This document shows, piece by piece, positions 40,528 through 52,134 of a stretch of DNA of 64,000 nucleotides. Position numbers and translations under genes: made by a program. The DNA lies in the NCBI RefSeq assembly GCF_000344685.1, contig NW_006920422.1:1199241-1263240 (forward strand), given 5' to 3'. Each line of letters begins with the position of its first letter. The first letter of the stretch is position 1. The notes beneath the pieces are model-generated. The model ran no database searches and had not been told where the DNA came from. It was given only the letters and a program-made list of their open reading frames with translations. The DNA is from Gloeophyllum trabeum ATCC 11539. Taxonomy: Eukaryota; Basidiomycota; Agaricomycetes; Gloeophyllales; Gloeophyllaceae.

Positions 40528-41385
40528 ATGAGCCGGTGCATCCTAACTCTTAACGCCGAACCTTCAGTCATCATGCGTTATGAGAGTATCACCACCCCTG
40601 CGATAGACTCTCCCATGCTTGCTCTACTGACTGATCATTATGCTCATCTGACAGGCGACTCTACCATGCTGCCCATTCCATCTGGACTAACAGGAAGTGT
40701 ATATCGTATACTGAGCCTCCGGAACCCCGCATACCCGCGACATTTTACCAACGCCATCCATGTCATCATAAAGGATGTTAGGCAGAGCCACGAATTTGCG
40801 ACAGAACTACGAAGTTATGTGGCCTCTATTCCAGCCGAATGGGTTGGAACATGTGCTACAGTGAGATGCTGCATACATGGATTGACGGCAGCAACATTGT
40901 CCACATTTACGAGCCCAGATAATCCATCCACGTGCATAGCGACTCTCTCCTACGTGATGCGCTGGCCACAGGGCCAGGCTTTCTGCTCACACCCATCACC
41001 ATCTTCATCGGACCTCACACTCGAAGACGGCAGTGCCTATTTCAAGGAACGTTTCCCAGCCAAAGCCAGCTTGGTGGGCTTCGAGCAAACTCTGCTGCTA
41101 TCACGGGCAGATATCCGACTTGCTCATATCCAGCTCCTTTCTACGCCTCCCATCACTGCCGGCCAGACTAGCCAGCCCACTCTTATCACAGGGCTAGAAG
41201 TACGGCCGGAACACCGAGGGCATGGGTATGCTAGATACCTCTGCGAACACGTCGTCAAGGAGCACGGGGAACAAGGAGACGTTCTGGTCCTCGCTAATGT
41301 GGACAACCTGGAGGCTGTCGCTCTTTATGTTCGCATGGGTTTCAGGATAGAAAGCATCTACTGCGACGTCGATCTCATGATGTAA
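40528..41385 (+). CDS. GNAT-family N-acetyltransferase
   Basis: Intronless, 285 residues from the ATG at 40528; an in-frame ATG at 40573 (MRYESITTPAIDS) is an alternative start. The C-terminal third carries the acetyl-CoA-binding motif A: LEVRPEHRGHGYARYL near residue 225, with the R-G-H-G-Y-A pyrophosphate loop at about 230-235. Motif B follows with NVDNLEAVALYVRMGF (Asn and the aromatic-glycine end), then IESIYCDVDLMM. The N-terminal two-thirds (TDHYAHLTGDSTMLPIPSGL) is less typical and probably gives the substrate side. No secretion signal or organelle sequence is evident. The substrate cannot be inferred. The absence of introns is unusual beside its intron-rich neighbours. Confidence 0.82.
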   Translation: MSRCILTLNAEPSVIMRYESITTPAIDSPMLALLTDHYAHLTGDSTMLPIPSGLTGSVYRILSLRNPAYPRHFTNAIHVIIKDVRQSHEFATELRSYVASIPAEWVGTCATVRCCIHGLTAATLSTFTSPDNPSTCIATLSYVMRWPQGQAFCSHPSPSSSDLTLEDGSAYFKERFPAKASLVGFEQTLLLSRADIRLAHIQLLSTPPITAGQTSQPTLITGLEVRPEHRGHGYARYLCEHVVKEHGEQGDVLVLANVDNLEAVALYVRMGFRIESIYCDVDLMM

Positions 41386-42434
41386 CCTAAATAGCAGACT
41401 TAGAGGAGAGCTACAGTACAGCGCCATGTCTACTGCGTTTCGAGGCGATCACATGCACCCGACCTAACAGCCAATCCAGAGAAGAAAAGCAAACTGGACT
41501 GATCAAGCTTCAAGCTTTGCACCGATATCGGCCACGCTAGTAGAGATTATCGCGAGCGCAATGATACTCAATCAATCAAGACATACCTCTAAAAGCCCCA
41601 GCCTAGCATATACGTAGCTGCACGCCGAAACGCGCAAAGAGAAAAATTAGTGTCCTCTGTATATCCAGACTAGATCAAGGGCACACGTCCGCCAGGGGAA
41701 CCTGGCACCGTACGGGGACCGCGAGCACAGGGTAGCAAGTGCATATCCACGTCCAGGGATGCCCCAGTGCCTCGTACACCAGCCATCTCCGTCCCCATTC
41801 TAAGGGGAATGTAAGGAGAATGTCCGCCTCAGCCGGGAGAGGCTGGAACAAGCAGAGACAGCCGCTGCAACCACCCTTGGCAGAGTGTCCGCCAAAGGTG
41901 TTGAACACTACATCGGTAGAAAGCGCTTTGGCGAGCGCAGGTGATGCCGATAGCACATAGGTGAAAACACTGGACTTGAAGCTACCAGAGTTCGTCGCGC
42001 CCAGCTGGGCCCTCCATGCTAAGGACGTGCCACAACATATCTTCAGGCGCACATGAACTGAGGACACGCGAAGCTAGAACAGCCGGCTCGCGAAGGAAAG
42101 CCAGAGGCTTTGTCCGTAACGAGCTCGCGGTCTTCGGTCTGCGGTGAAGACAAAGGAGGACGAGTTATGGGGGTCTGCGGGGCGCTATTTATGTCGAGAC
42201 GGCGTATTCGGAAACATCCGTCTGCTTGAGTCTATTGAATGGGTTGTCGTCGGGTTTACGTCCTGTTGAGGTCAAGGGGAGGCCGAGGCATGATGAGAGC
42301 AGCTTTAAGTCATCAGAAGACATTTCGCCGACCGATATCCGGACGTCTCGCAAACGATGCATCTGCAGAAAACACAACGACTGAACAAAAGATAGATAAC
42401 GATGAGCGCAGCTACCAAAGGACAGCACAAGAGA
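41386..42434. other. Interval left of the right rearrangement junction
   Basis: Minus-strand frames at 41675-42067 and 42189-42428 are open and have some protein-like content (for example MSSDDLKLLSSCLGLPLTS), but I recognise neither and see no splice pattern linking them. If the split VPS3 gene reflects an inversion, this interval was originally next to the NMD3 3' flank at about 3.2-3.5 kb. Confidence 0.4.
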
Positions 42435-43954
42435 TCATTCATCATATTCGTCCGGAAGCTCGATCCCACTATCCCTCCACCTTGCCGGATCCGCGGGTAC
42501 CGCCAGATTAATATTCTCATGAATCATGGTATTCCTCAGCAGCCGCACCCTCGTCGTCTTCATCTTCTCCGAGCGTTTCGTGGAAGGGACGAAGTATCTG
42601 TTCGCGCACGCCACAAGATTGCGGCGAACGGCGGACTCGACGGGGAAGGTGGCGGAGCGCGGGGAGGGGCCGGGAGACGTGGAGGGTGCGGGGATGACTT
42701 GGACTATGGCCTGGGTCTCGATGCTGTGGATCTCGATATTACCATTTGAAAGCAAGGTAGTTATATACGGGTAGTCAAGACCTGAGTGTATAGCGGCAAT
42801 GAATATATTCGAACCATGGATTGAAGTTAAAGAGGGGGCTTACAAACAGCCTCGGGGTGACTTGGCCACTCCAGAGTTCCACGAACGGGATCTCCTTCCC
42901 CGGTAATGAAGACGCCGATCGTGCTTGCACCGGTCCATGAAAGGATCAGGAATTCATTGTCACCGACAACAAGTATGTGCGGCTTGACGGGAGGGTCAGA
43001 CGAACCCATGCTGGGTGCCTGCGAAAGCGGGAGTAACGGCACAAGAGACGCGGCATGCAAATCAATAATCCCGTAGGTCTTGTCGTCAGCGACGAGGACA
43101 CAGAGATACCGGCCTGAGCGGCGAGCGATGAGGATGCCTTGATGGAACGGGATATCCTACAGAGCGCATTTAGGGGTGAAGAAACCCGCAGGAAGATAGG
43201 AGACTCACTTTCAGAAACAGCAGTCGGTCACTGAGGCTAAAACAAGAGATGCTGGTGCGCTTGATGACGCAGAATTCTACTGCCTCCACTGGATGTGAAG
43301 GATCTGCCGGCGGTGAGCGTTTAAGATGCTGGTCTTCCACCGCAAGTGTCACGACATTTCGGATGGGCTTGATGACAGTTGGTGGGACGGGGTCCAGCGA
43401 GGGCAGGGTATATACGTGGATCTGTCTGTCTGCGGCAATCTTAAGATTCATGACGATCTCCCCATGTAACGGCGTTATCATACCCGAAAAGATGAGTGCC
43501 CGGGATATGCTGGGCAGCAGAGCTATTTCTTCAATTGGCCTTGCATTGGGAAGGCTCTGGCGAGAGAGGAGTTGGTACGACTCTGGCTTGTGCACATCAA
43601 TACAGTTACGACAAACAAGAATGGATTTACTCACAGTGTTTGGATTGTCTGCCTGTAGCGCATAACGTAGAAGTTCCCCGTTCGAGCAGCCGATATATAT
43701 CTCTGAGCCTAGTAACCATTAGCTCGTAAGTCCGCCCTATGGTTTCCTAAGTCGCACTCACCTAGAGCTTGGGCACAACGAACCTCGGCAGTAGGTTCAG
43801 TTGGATTGTCTGAGGGTCACATGAAAGCATTCTCAGCGGGCCTCGTCCCCAGGATATCGAAACTGCCCTCACCATAACCGGGAAGGACACTGGCTACCAG
43901 AGGTTGGATCTGATATGGCGGTACTTTCAAAGGGTTTGTAGGGGCGGAAGTCAT
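42435..43954 (-). CDS. VPS3: VPS3/TGFBRAP1-like CORVET subunit, N-terminal (CNH) half only
   Basis: N-terminal half of the protein whose C-terminal half lies at 3.5-6.4 kb on the other strand. The start ATG at 43954 gives MTSAPTNPLKVPPYQIQPLV. Exons then read the citron-homology beta-propeller in order: SEIYIGCSNGELLRYALQ, IEEIALLPSISRALIFSGM, RNVVTLAVEDQHLKR, ILVVGDNEFLILSWTGASTI, GDPVRGTLEWPSHPEAV, LDYPYITTLLSNGNIEIHSI, and finally NLVACANRYFVPSTKRSEKM and VRLLR at about 42534. After that the frame runs 30-odd unrelated codons to a stop at 42435. The last propeller blade and all Vps39 domains are absent downstream on this strand. On its own this product would be a truncated propeller. Confidence 0.82.
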
Positions 43955-44238
43955 CGGTTCAGTGAACGCCGGCTCGATAACAGCAGACGCCTATGTTGTC
44001 GACGAGCACGAAAGTGTGTGCCCGACGTCGCTCACGGCGAAGTCGACGAGCGGCTAGCCGAAACGAGACGCGTCGAGGACGCGCGCTCCGGTAGAGCTCC
44101 GTGCATTTCCCCTTTGATACATACGTCAATCCAGCGCCAAGGTTCGCGAGAGGGCCGTATAAGGTTGTCACTGCTTTGTACGTTGCCTATGGCCGTCTTT
44201 GTTTGCCCAGCTTGCTCGCATTCCTGAGCTTACCGGCA
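43955..44238. promoter_or_regulatory. Divergent promoter between VPS3-like and SDS23-like genes
   Basis: The two start codons (43954 on the minus strand, 44239 on the plus strand) are 284 bp apart with no coding sequence between, so one short region must serve both genes. I can identify no specific binding site. Because it sits outside the inferred inverted segment, the VPS3 N-terminal half keeps its native promoter. Confidence 0.5.
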
Positions 44239-46157
44239 ATGGCTCAGAACAAACGTCTGTCTATCTCGAGCGCGAGGAGCGTGGCTGTAAGGTCGCCGTC
44301 GCCTATAGCAGCCAGTGTACCTTCGACCGCGGACTCAGACGAGTGGGTGAAGGCATGGCAGGGGGTGCTGGCGAATGGTATGTCTTTGTTTTTCTACAAG
44401 GTACGAGCGAAATTGTAAATGCGGCTCACCCCAATGCCACCTTAGACCTTATTGATTCGCCTGTTGTGGCCGTGGATGCCGACACTACGGTCGAAGACGC
44501 ATGTGAGGTGAGCCCCAGCTGTCCCCCTAACTTTGTTTGAGTGTACTGAGACGGGCCCTCCTTGCGTCGCAGCTTCTTCTGTCCAAGGACTTGGCATGTC
44601 TGGCTGTGAAAGCACCAGCGGACCGATCGTCCTCGAAGTCCCCGTTCGTCGGATTATTCGACGTGAGTCGATATGGCTTACTGCGAGTTAAACCCCTGCT
44701 AAGATGCACACTTCGTCCCATTCAAAGTTCGCCGACGTTAATGCCTTCTTGACATTAGCCGCCACACGACATACTTTGCACCCAGACTATCTTCGCGACA
44801 ATCCCAGGATTCACCAAATCGTGGAAGCTGCAAAGTCAGGACCCGACGTCCCTGTGTACCTCGTCAGCAGTACGTCCTAGTTACCACGCACCGGACAAAT
44901 CGGATTGACCGTCCCTGCCCAGACCTTTCGGAGAAGAATCCGCTGGAGATACTGCCCCACGACGCGACTATTATTTCTCTTCTCGGAGTCTTCTGCAAAG
45001 GGACGCATAGAGGTACCGTGTCTTGCATCGCCTCTCGGGCCATGCAGGGAACTGATACGTCGTACCCGCCAGTTCTCATTTCTTCACCATCCTCATCCAC
45101 CGAGTTCTTGGGCTTCGTCTCAGACCGCAGCCTTCTGTCCTGGTTCTCTAAACACGCGCAAGAAACACCGTCCTTCGCCAAGTTCATCTCGAACCCGCTC
45201 AACACCCTTTCCCTTCCGTCCATCAACTTGTATGTCTCGGTCGTCGCGACGACTTCCACCGCGACACTCTTGGACGCGATGCGTCTCATGAGCGACCAAG
45301 GAGTCAGTAGCGTTGCTGTTATCGAAGGGGAGGGGGGCTTCCTGCACAGTGCTATCAGCGTGACTGACATCGGCAAGGTTCGGGGTTTTGTTCCATAAGC
45401 CGCGTCCGAAGCTGATTTGATTATAGGTTGTGGTACCATCGCAGAGCCCACAGATACTGTCTACCCCTCTGCATCAAGTGATTAATCTCATTAAGGTAAT
45501 GCTCCCGGATGTTCTGGTTGTTGACAGGTATAAAATGGTTGTTCCAGGAACCTTATGGAGCTACGGACGGAAATGAGAGATATCCTGGTGAGGTTCCAGG
45601 CTCCCAACACTATATCCTTGATCTGACTGTTATGAATAGTATATTCCGCTTCACCAAACAGTCCTCTTTCCTATGCTATTGAGAAGATCCTCGCTAGTAG
45701 GTCCATGAATTAGTATGCCGCAACCACTTCACTAATTGTGTTCTTGACAGCCAATTCTCACCGCCTATTCATCACCTCTGACTCGACTCGACCCACTTCG
45801 CCAGGCATATCCGGCAAACCTAACCACGTCTGCGGCATCGTCTCGGTCGTTGACAGTAAGTTGCTGCCTTGCCCATAGTCCGGCACTTTAATGACGTCAC
45901 CCCCAGTTCTCTCGCTGTTCGCGCGCATCGCGAACGTACCGGACGTCGACCCGACGCGCATGCAACGCCACCGCCGCGCATCTTCCGCGTCCTCCTCACT
46001 GTCCTCTCGCTCGTCTATGTCGGGCAGCGATGCCTTTGCGAGGTCACGGAGCGGCAGTAGGACTAGCGTCAGCAGCCCGACCAAGAGCGGGACCAGCTTG
46101 GATGGGTCGTTTGTCTGGGCTGACAGGGTGCCTCAGCCGTCTACGGAGAAGAAATGA
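44239..46157 (+). CDS. SDS23: CBS-domain protein, SDS23/Moc1 type
   Basis: Member of the fungal Sds23 family, known in yeasts to act in cell-cycle and glucose/PP2A-related control through CBS domains that can bind adenine nucleotides. Ten exons: 44239-44377, 44401-44507, 44573-44662, 44728-44869, 44923-45377, 45427-45495, 45548-45587, 45640-45696, 45751-45855 and 45907-46157. They give 484 residues. CBS-type repeats are seen: VVAVDADTTVEDACELLLSK; then LPHDATIISLLGVFCKGTHR; then TTSTATLLDAMRLMSDQGVS and SVAVIEGEGG; then a last one ending NHVCGIVSVVDILSLFARI. The C-terminus is Ser-rich (RRASSASSSLSSRSSMSGSD) and likely phosphorylated. The first intron is only 23 nt by this model (44378-44400), so the first exon border is the weakest point. 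Confidence 0.85.
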
Positions 46158-46564
46158 AGGACGTATACGACAGAGGCTCAAACGTCGTCCACCTATGGAA
46201 GACTGTATTACTTCATACTATTGAATAAGCTTGTGGTTGTAAGATATAATGTTGCAGAAGTGTATATACCAGTGTATTCCACCCACAACGTCATGCATTC
46301 AGGCATATTCTACATATTATAAATACATAAGCGCATGTAGGGATGGCTCTCCCCTGTATGTGACTCAAGCGAGACGTCCTAATTATAAGATAATTTATCG
46401 TCTACTCACGCGCAGTGTCGAGCTTACAATAGGGAGGTGTAGACTGTCGCTGAGCGCTGAGCGGCCATATATACGTCTATTTGTGGGTATCGTGGGAAGA
46501 CTTTGTACCTGCTCTATTCTGTGGTTCGCGACCCTTCAGTCCTTGCTCACTTGTATCCTGCAAA
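46158..46564. other. AT-richer intergenic stretch
   Basis: No gene. Noticeably richer in A and T than neighbouring sequence (for example 46300-46420), as expected of a spacer. Confidence 0.45.
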
Positions 46565-47943
46565 ATGTCGGACGGTATCGCGTGGCAGGAAAAACTTAGG
46601 TGAGCTAGCGCCTACCCGGTGGATCCTGTCCCGTTGATAATCGAAAGTAGCTGTGAACAAAGTCCCTACTGAAATCTTGAACGAGATTTTCAAAGCTGTA
46701 GCAAAGGAGTGCAATGCAAGTTCTCACTTTCTCTGCCTGGTACGGCTGTCCGGCATTTCCGAGTATTGGCGAGAGGTGGTGGTCGGAAACCCCACGCTCT
46801 GGGCGGATATCCATCTCAATTATTGCAATCCGAATTCAGAACATGAGCTGGAAGTCGCCAAACTATACTCAAGCCGCTCGAAGGCGCACTTGGTTAATCT
46901 CTTCCTGCGAGAAGGAGTAGCCGAAAGTCACCTCACAGACGACCCACACCAACTCAATCAGGCTCTCATATCCATTTCAGAACGCTGGGGCTCGTTCGCT
47001 TCTGCAACTGCATGAGTCGGGTCTTGCATGCTGGTCTTGCCCCTAATCTCAAGCACGTAACTCTGCGAACCCTGAACACATAGATGAGTATCACTCGCAC
47101 CACGCCTTGTCTGGGCATGTATTTCAGGCCCCCGCTCTCGCTGAATTACACCTCCGATCCAAGATGCTCATTTATACGCCCCAGTGCTTCCTGTTATCAC
47201 AAATTTCCGTCCTAGAGCTTGCTTATGATCCTCCAGACTATGATTTCTTTCCCATAGGATGGTGGGAAATACATTCAATACTATCGCAATGCCCGCTTCT
47301 GCAGCGGCTGAGACTCCGCTTGAGCGTCGAGGAAGATGCCCAAGACTGGAATAGGTGACCCTACCGCAAGCTAGTGTTACCGCGTAGCGTGAACTGGACC
47401 TTGGCTTCCGCAGTGACTCTCTGAGCAAGTACATTGTCAGAGGTGTTTCCATGCCGAACCTGGAGAAGCTTTGTCTATCCGTTATACCAGCCGTCACCCT
47501 TTCCCAATTTGAAACAAAGTTATCCTGCGCTCCACTCGATTTCATCCCACAATCTTATTCTGTATTCCTTTGAAGGTCCAGTCCCTCTCCTACGCGCCTG
47601 CAAGGATGTGGAGCACCTCCAAATTAGCGAAAACCACATTGACAAACTCGAGGAGATCCTCAGGACCCTTATAGAACCTGGCAATGAACCGAATGGCCCG
47701 GACCCGATCCTGCCGAATCTGCACACCCTAAGCATTCGTCACTTAGATTGCCAGAAGGATGGTGTATACTGTGCCTTAAGTGCCAGGTCTATCCGTGCTT
47801 TTTTGGAAAGACGGCTTGCGCCGGGCAAACCTGTGAAGACTCTGTATATGGAAGACCGCGAGACAGACAAATTCCGACACCTTGGGCTGCTTCTTGAGCT
47901 GATTAACAGTCCCCCACCCGATGAACCTTGGATGGATGTGTGA
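46565..47943 (+). pseudogene. Decayed F-box protein gene
   Basis: Paralogue of the intact F-box gene just downstream. It keeps the short first exon (MSDGIAWQEKLR, ATG at 46565), the F-box itself (VPTEILNEIFKAVAKECN, then SGISEYWREVVVGNPTLWAD) and the end (TLYMEDRETDKFRHLGLLLE, then EPWMDV, stop at 47943). Between about 46990 and 47430 the frame is broken by several shifts and stops: the first long block ends SERWGSFASATA at 47013, and further pieces resume in other frames at 47107 and 47434. Alignment with the 48381-49828 gene shows the damage block by block. Confidence 0.8.
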
Positions 47944-48380
47944 GACGACTACGTATTACCTTCCTCCTGTCTTCCACTCTCCGCTGCGTCGGTCTATAGG
48001 AGGCTTGAGACCAGGTGAATTGCGAAGTATGCTCTTTTGACAGAGCCTCGCAGGGTCCATAGACCGTTTGTATGCCGGTATAGAGGTGTTCACCCCGAGG
48101 TTGATTGCTATCAATTCCCGTAAGACAGTGTACTATTCGCTGTATACGCGAGCAACGCAATGCAGATAATATATTAATATTCAATTGCGAGGGAGACGCG
48201 TCTGTGGGAGAGGTTGGGCTGAGGTGCTACTTGCCTGGTGAATGTCGTGGGAACATTGTGGCATCCGAGTCGGACGTTGGCTCTCTCGTTTGTTCCTTAC
48301 TTCTTGCTCTTCTCACTAGGACTGAACATAGCTCGCTACACCTTTGCATGATGCTACGTCGATTGTTGTATCTCTCGAAA

Positions 48381-49828
48381 ATGCTCGATGCTATCGCAAC
48401 GCGGACACAGAAGTGTAAGTGGCGTTTCCCTGCTAGTGGCCCTGCTTCCCGCTGATCCAAATGTCTTGAGTCACGGTCGCATTTGTGGACAGGGTTCCCC
48501 CAGAAATACTTACTGAAATCTTCATGCTTGTTTCAAAAGGGTACGAGGCGCAGACCCACTTCCGCTGCCTCCTAGCTTTGTCCAGCGTCTCGAAGTACTG
48601 GCGAGAGGTGGCGATTGAAAGTCCCTTGCTCTGGTCGGACATCCATATCATTTATTGCAATCCGCGTGCAGAGAACGAACTGCAAATAGCCCAGCTATAC
48701 ACGACTCGGTCCAAAAAGCTCTGGGTCAATCTCTTCCTCTACGAGGGCACAGCGACAGAACACCTAGAAGAGGAATGCCCTCAGCCAGAATGGCCTCAAC
48801 TCGATAAGACTCTCACCTCGACTTCACAACGCTGGCGCTCGCTCGTTGTGGCCGGCCTCTCTACTCGCTTCTGCGCCTGCATTTGTCGTCTCCTTTATAC
48901 TGACCTCGCCCCGAACCTCGAGACCATAAGTCTGTACACTCCTGAGCTCATGGACTGTTTCATTAGGCTGCGCGCGACCAGTGGGACGGTACTGCGTGCA
49001 CCAGCCCTAGCTGCATTGCATCTTCGATCCGAGACGCTTGTTCTCATGCCCGAGCGGTTCACCTTATCCCGGCTGTCCGTGCTTGAACTGGTTTACGAAC
49101 GTCCGCCCTCGAGTCCTTCTACTCTGGAATGGCGGAAACTGCGTGTCCTGCTCGCCCAATGCCCGTTCCTGCAGCGGATGAGACTCCGCTTGACTATCGT
49201 CGAAGATACTCAAGAGTGGGAAAGATGGCCCTACCGCGAGCTGACCTTCCCGCTCTTGCACGAGCTGGACCTAAGCTTCCGTAGTCTCAATGCCACTGCT
49301 GCCCTGACCAATCATGTCATCAGAGGTCTTTCAGCTCCGAACCTGGAGAAACTATGCCTATCCACTATCCCGGACGCCATGTCCCTGTCTCGTTTCGAAG
49401 CAAAGTATCCCGCGCTCCGCATGATTTCCTTCCGCGACCCAAGCTTGGGGGCTCCCATTTATTTTCTAAGCGCCTGCGGGGATGTGGAACACCTCCAGAT
49501 CAGTGGTTCTGAGATTGACACAACTGAGTTGATCGTTAAGACACTTACGGAACCTAGATATTTCCTCAATGAAACACTCACATCCAACCCGATCCTGCCG
49601 AAGTTGCGCACCTTGAACATTCGTGAACTGGGTGGCTGGAGGGACGGTCGTTTCTGCAGCTTAAGCGCTAGCCTTGTCCAGAAGCTTCTGGAGACACGGA
49701 TTGCGCAGGGCAAGCCGCTGGAAAAGTTGTATTTGGCGGACCGCGAGATAGACAGATTCCGACACCTCGGACGGTTCGTTGAGTTGACCAACAGCTGTCC
49801 GCCCGAGGAGCCTTGGATGGAGGTATGA
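48381..49828 (+). CDS. F-box protein with LRR-like C-terminus
   Basis: Probable substrate adaptor of an SCF ubiquitin ligase. A short first exon (48381-48412, MLDAIATRTQ) joins across an 80-nt intron to 48493-49828, giving 455 residues. The single long frame by itself opens only with GTG, so the upstream exon is needed to supply an ATG. The F-box is clear: VPPEILTEIFMLVSKGYEAQ, then LSSVSKYWREVAIESPLLW. The rest is a series of leucine-rich, weakly repeated strands (LETISLYTPEL, LSVLELVYERPPS, LHELDLSFRSLN, LEKLCLSTIPDAM, KLRTLNIRELGG). It ends in the family's terminal block DRFRHLGRFVEL, then EEPWMEV. The immediately upstream pseudogene is its tandem paralogue. The target is unknown. Confidence 0.85.
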
Positions 49829-50666
49829 GAGCAGTGTCGTATTGTTTTCATACCGACCGTGTCTATGTCGCGAGAGTGTACTGAACTCGTTTCCACTCGT
49901 CTGATTGGGCTTCGTCCACTGGTTCGTGTCCGGTGAACAATCCTATGGGCGGACATATCCGACCCCTTTATCGACAGTCGTCCATAGCAAAGTATCACTT
50001 TTGTTGAACCTGATCGTAGAGCGTCCTGACCCCCACCCGTCCCATATTCAGGCGTGCACCGACATTGGGATATTGGTGGCTTCGGTGTACACCTGCTAGA
50101 GGCGTGATGAATTCCAAGTAGTCTCGACTGCAAACCTTCCTGCTGACAGTCTCATGATATCATCAACGATTTGCATTGAATAAAGAACTTTTCTCCCGTA
50201 GGTAGCCCAGATTCAGCGCAAAAGCCACAAAACAGGCGCAAGAGTTAAACTTGGCTTGTTAGTCCATTGCCACGTGCTGTCTTACTCAACAGCGCCGGCG
50301 CCGGTGAACATCACCGACGTCGCTCGCTCTCCCCGTCGTTCGCCATCGCGTCCTCGACGTTAGCATCCGGCATAAGCAGTTTCAAGAACACAGAAACGTG
50401 AGTACAATGAGGAAAAAGACAGTTGGTTGTCGAACAATTCTCGCGCTGGAAAGGCAGCGTCCGATAGTTCTGAGCGGCGACGGTATCGGAATCTGGAGTT
50501 TTCAGTCGGAGAGGAGTGGCAGCCCGTTCGGCAAGCCCTTCATTTCCTCTTGTCTTTCCTACACCGTCGTCTACGTCGTATCACAGAACTAACAGCATGC
50601 TTGCAGAGTGTTGCCCGCATCCCCCTCGAAATCGTCGTCGTCGTTGTGCTCGTTGTCGTCGCGGTC
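49829..50666. other. Intergenic, promoter side of the Zn2Cys6 gene
   Basis: No gene supported. An open frame runs from about 50427 into the next gene in frame, but its content before 50667 is not protein-like and is probably 5' leader; the chosen ATG begins a compositionally distinct Gln/Pro-rich protein. Confidence 0.4.
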
Positions 50667-51752
50667 ATGTCCGATGAACATTCGCAGTCGCCTCCCCAGG
50701 CCTCGAGCAGCCAGGAGCAGCACCAGCAACCGCCTCCTCCGCCCATGGTTCCCTACGGCCTGCCATACCCACCACCCCCAGGTTATCCGCCCTATTTCTA
50801 TCCACCACCTCCTGATGGATCGCACGACCCGAACGCACCTCCAGGTGCACCATTCATGGTTCCCTACCCGGCCCCGCCACCTGGGTTTGCTTATGTCTAC
50901 CCTCCAGGTAAGAACCATGAGTTATTATCCTTGATGGCTGCTTATGCCATGCAGGTTATTACCCACCGCCACCTATGGGCATGCCCATGCCCGCGATGGT
51001 CACGAAACCTAAACGCAAGCAGGTTAAAATGGCTGTATGTATATGCGTGCTCGTGATTCTTCTACTGCTAAGCCCTGTTTAGTGCACGAATTGTGCCGCC
51101 GCATGTAAACGCTGCGATGAAAACCGGCCGTGCGACCGGTGTCAAAAGTACGGTATCGCGGACAGCTGCGTCGATGGAGTGAGGAAGGAGCGGAAGAAAG
51201 GAGTCAAGCGGGGTCCATATAAGCGAAAGAGGAAGGGCGACTCGGACTCAGGACTAGGTGCGTCCGCAGGACATTACTTGTATACTAGTCCTGACATTCA
51301 CCGTGTTGGTCATAGACCCTGCCGCTGCGCCTGCCGTTCCTCCGTCTCAAGCGATCCACCCCGTCTACGGCGCACCGCCGGGGGAAGGATTCTATCCTGT
51401 ATACTATGCTCCCCCGGGATATGTGCCGCCGCCGGAAGGGGGCGACGTGAGCGCACCCGCCCAGCCTTACTACCCTAGTTACCCGTTCCCTGGCTATCCA
51501 CCCCCTCCAGCGTCGACGCAATCGTCGCCGGTAACGGTCGAGCCCTCGCAGACGCAGTCAGAGAGCAAGGCCCAGGAGCAGGAGCCGACGGTTGAGAAGA
51601 CCAAAGAGAAGGAGAAGGGTGAGCGGAAGAAAAAGAAGAAGCGGCGGGTCGACGCTGAGGGCCAGAAGGAGAAGGAGGGTGAGCCTGGGGGAGCGAAACC
51701 TACCTCGAACGGCTCGTTCGCTGTCCCTCCTCCTATCATTGCTGTTGGGTGA
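50667..51752 (+). CDS. Zn(II)2Cys6 transcription factor
   Basis: Fungal binuclear zinc cluster DNA-binding regulator. Four exons (50667-50907, 50955-51034, 51083-51257, 51316-51752) give 310 residues. The N-terminus is Gln/Pro-rich with repeated Pro-Pro-Pro and Tyr-Pro patterns. The zinc cluster opens exon 3: CTNCAAACKRCDENRPCDRC followed by QKYGIADSC, that is C-x2-C-x6-C-x5-C-x2-C-x8-C, with an extra Cys. The basic linker ERKKGVKRGPYKRKRK that follows is characteristic of one fungal subgroup and doubles as a nuclear localisation signal. The second half is again Pro/Tyr-rich (PVYYAPPGYVPPPEGGD) and ends in a Lys/Glu-rich tail with KKKKKRR. The usual fungal-specific middle domain is absent. 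Target genes are not inferable. Confidence 0.88.
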
Positions 51753-52134
51753 CGGGTTCGCTGTGGGTGTTCAATTCGATCTTATGTTGTTTTTGTTGTT
51801 CTTGTTGCCTATTCAATGTTTCTCGCATACGCGCTATATGCTAAACTCCTGCGCTGTAATTCTCTTTCGAGCTTAATGATATGATCACCTCAATTAGTCA
51901 CAGTTGTGTGAACTCAAAGTCTCAAACGGAGACATTGACCATGGATCGGCAATATCCGGCTCGGGATAGCGCGCCTCTGTTTACCCGTATTTGTATTTTG
52001 TGGCACTTACGCGTCTGCAATAAATTTGAGAAGTTATTCTAAGTCCGACTTCACAACTGCACCAGCAGCAGTGTTCTCATTCCTCATTCCTCTTGCCTCG
52101 TTCTTCTACGTCTACGCAAGTCTTTAATTTCAAG

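Noticed and set aside
48485..48492. Start of the intact F-box gene at a GTG
   Set aside because: Nuclear fungal genes start with ATG; an upstream exon at 48381-48412 with good splice sites supplies it, and the neighbouring pseudogene keeps a matching first exon.
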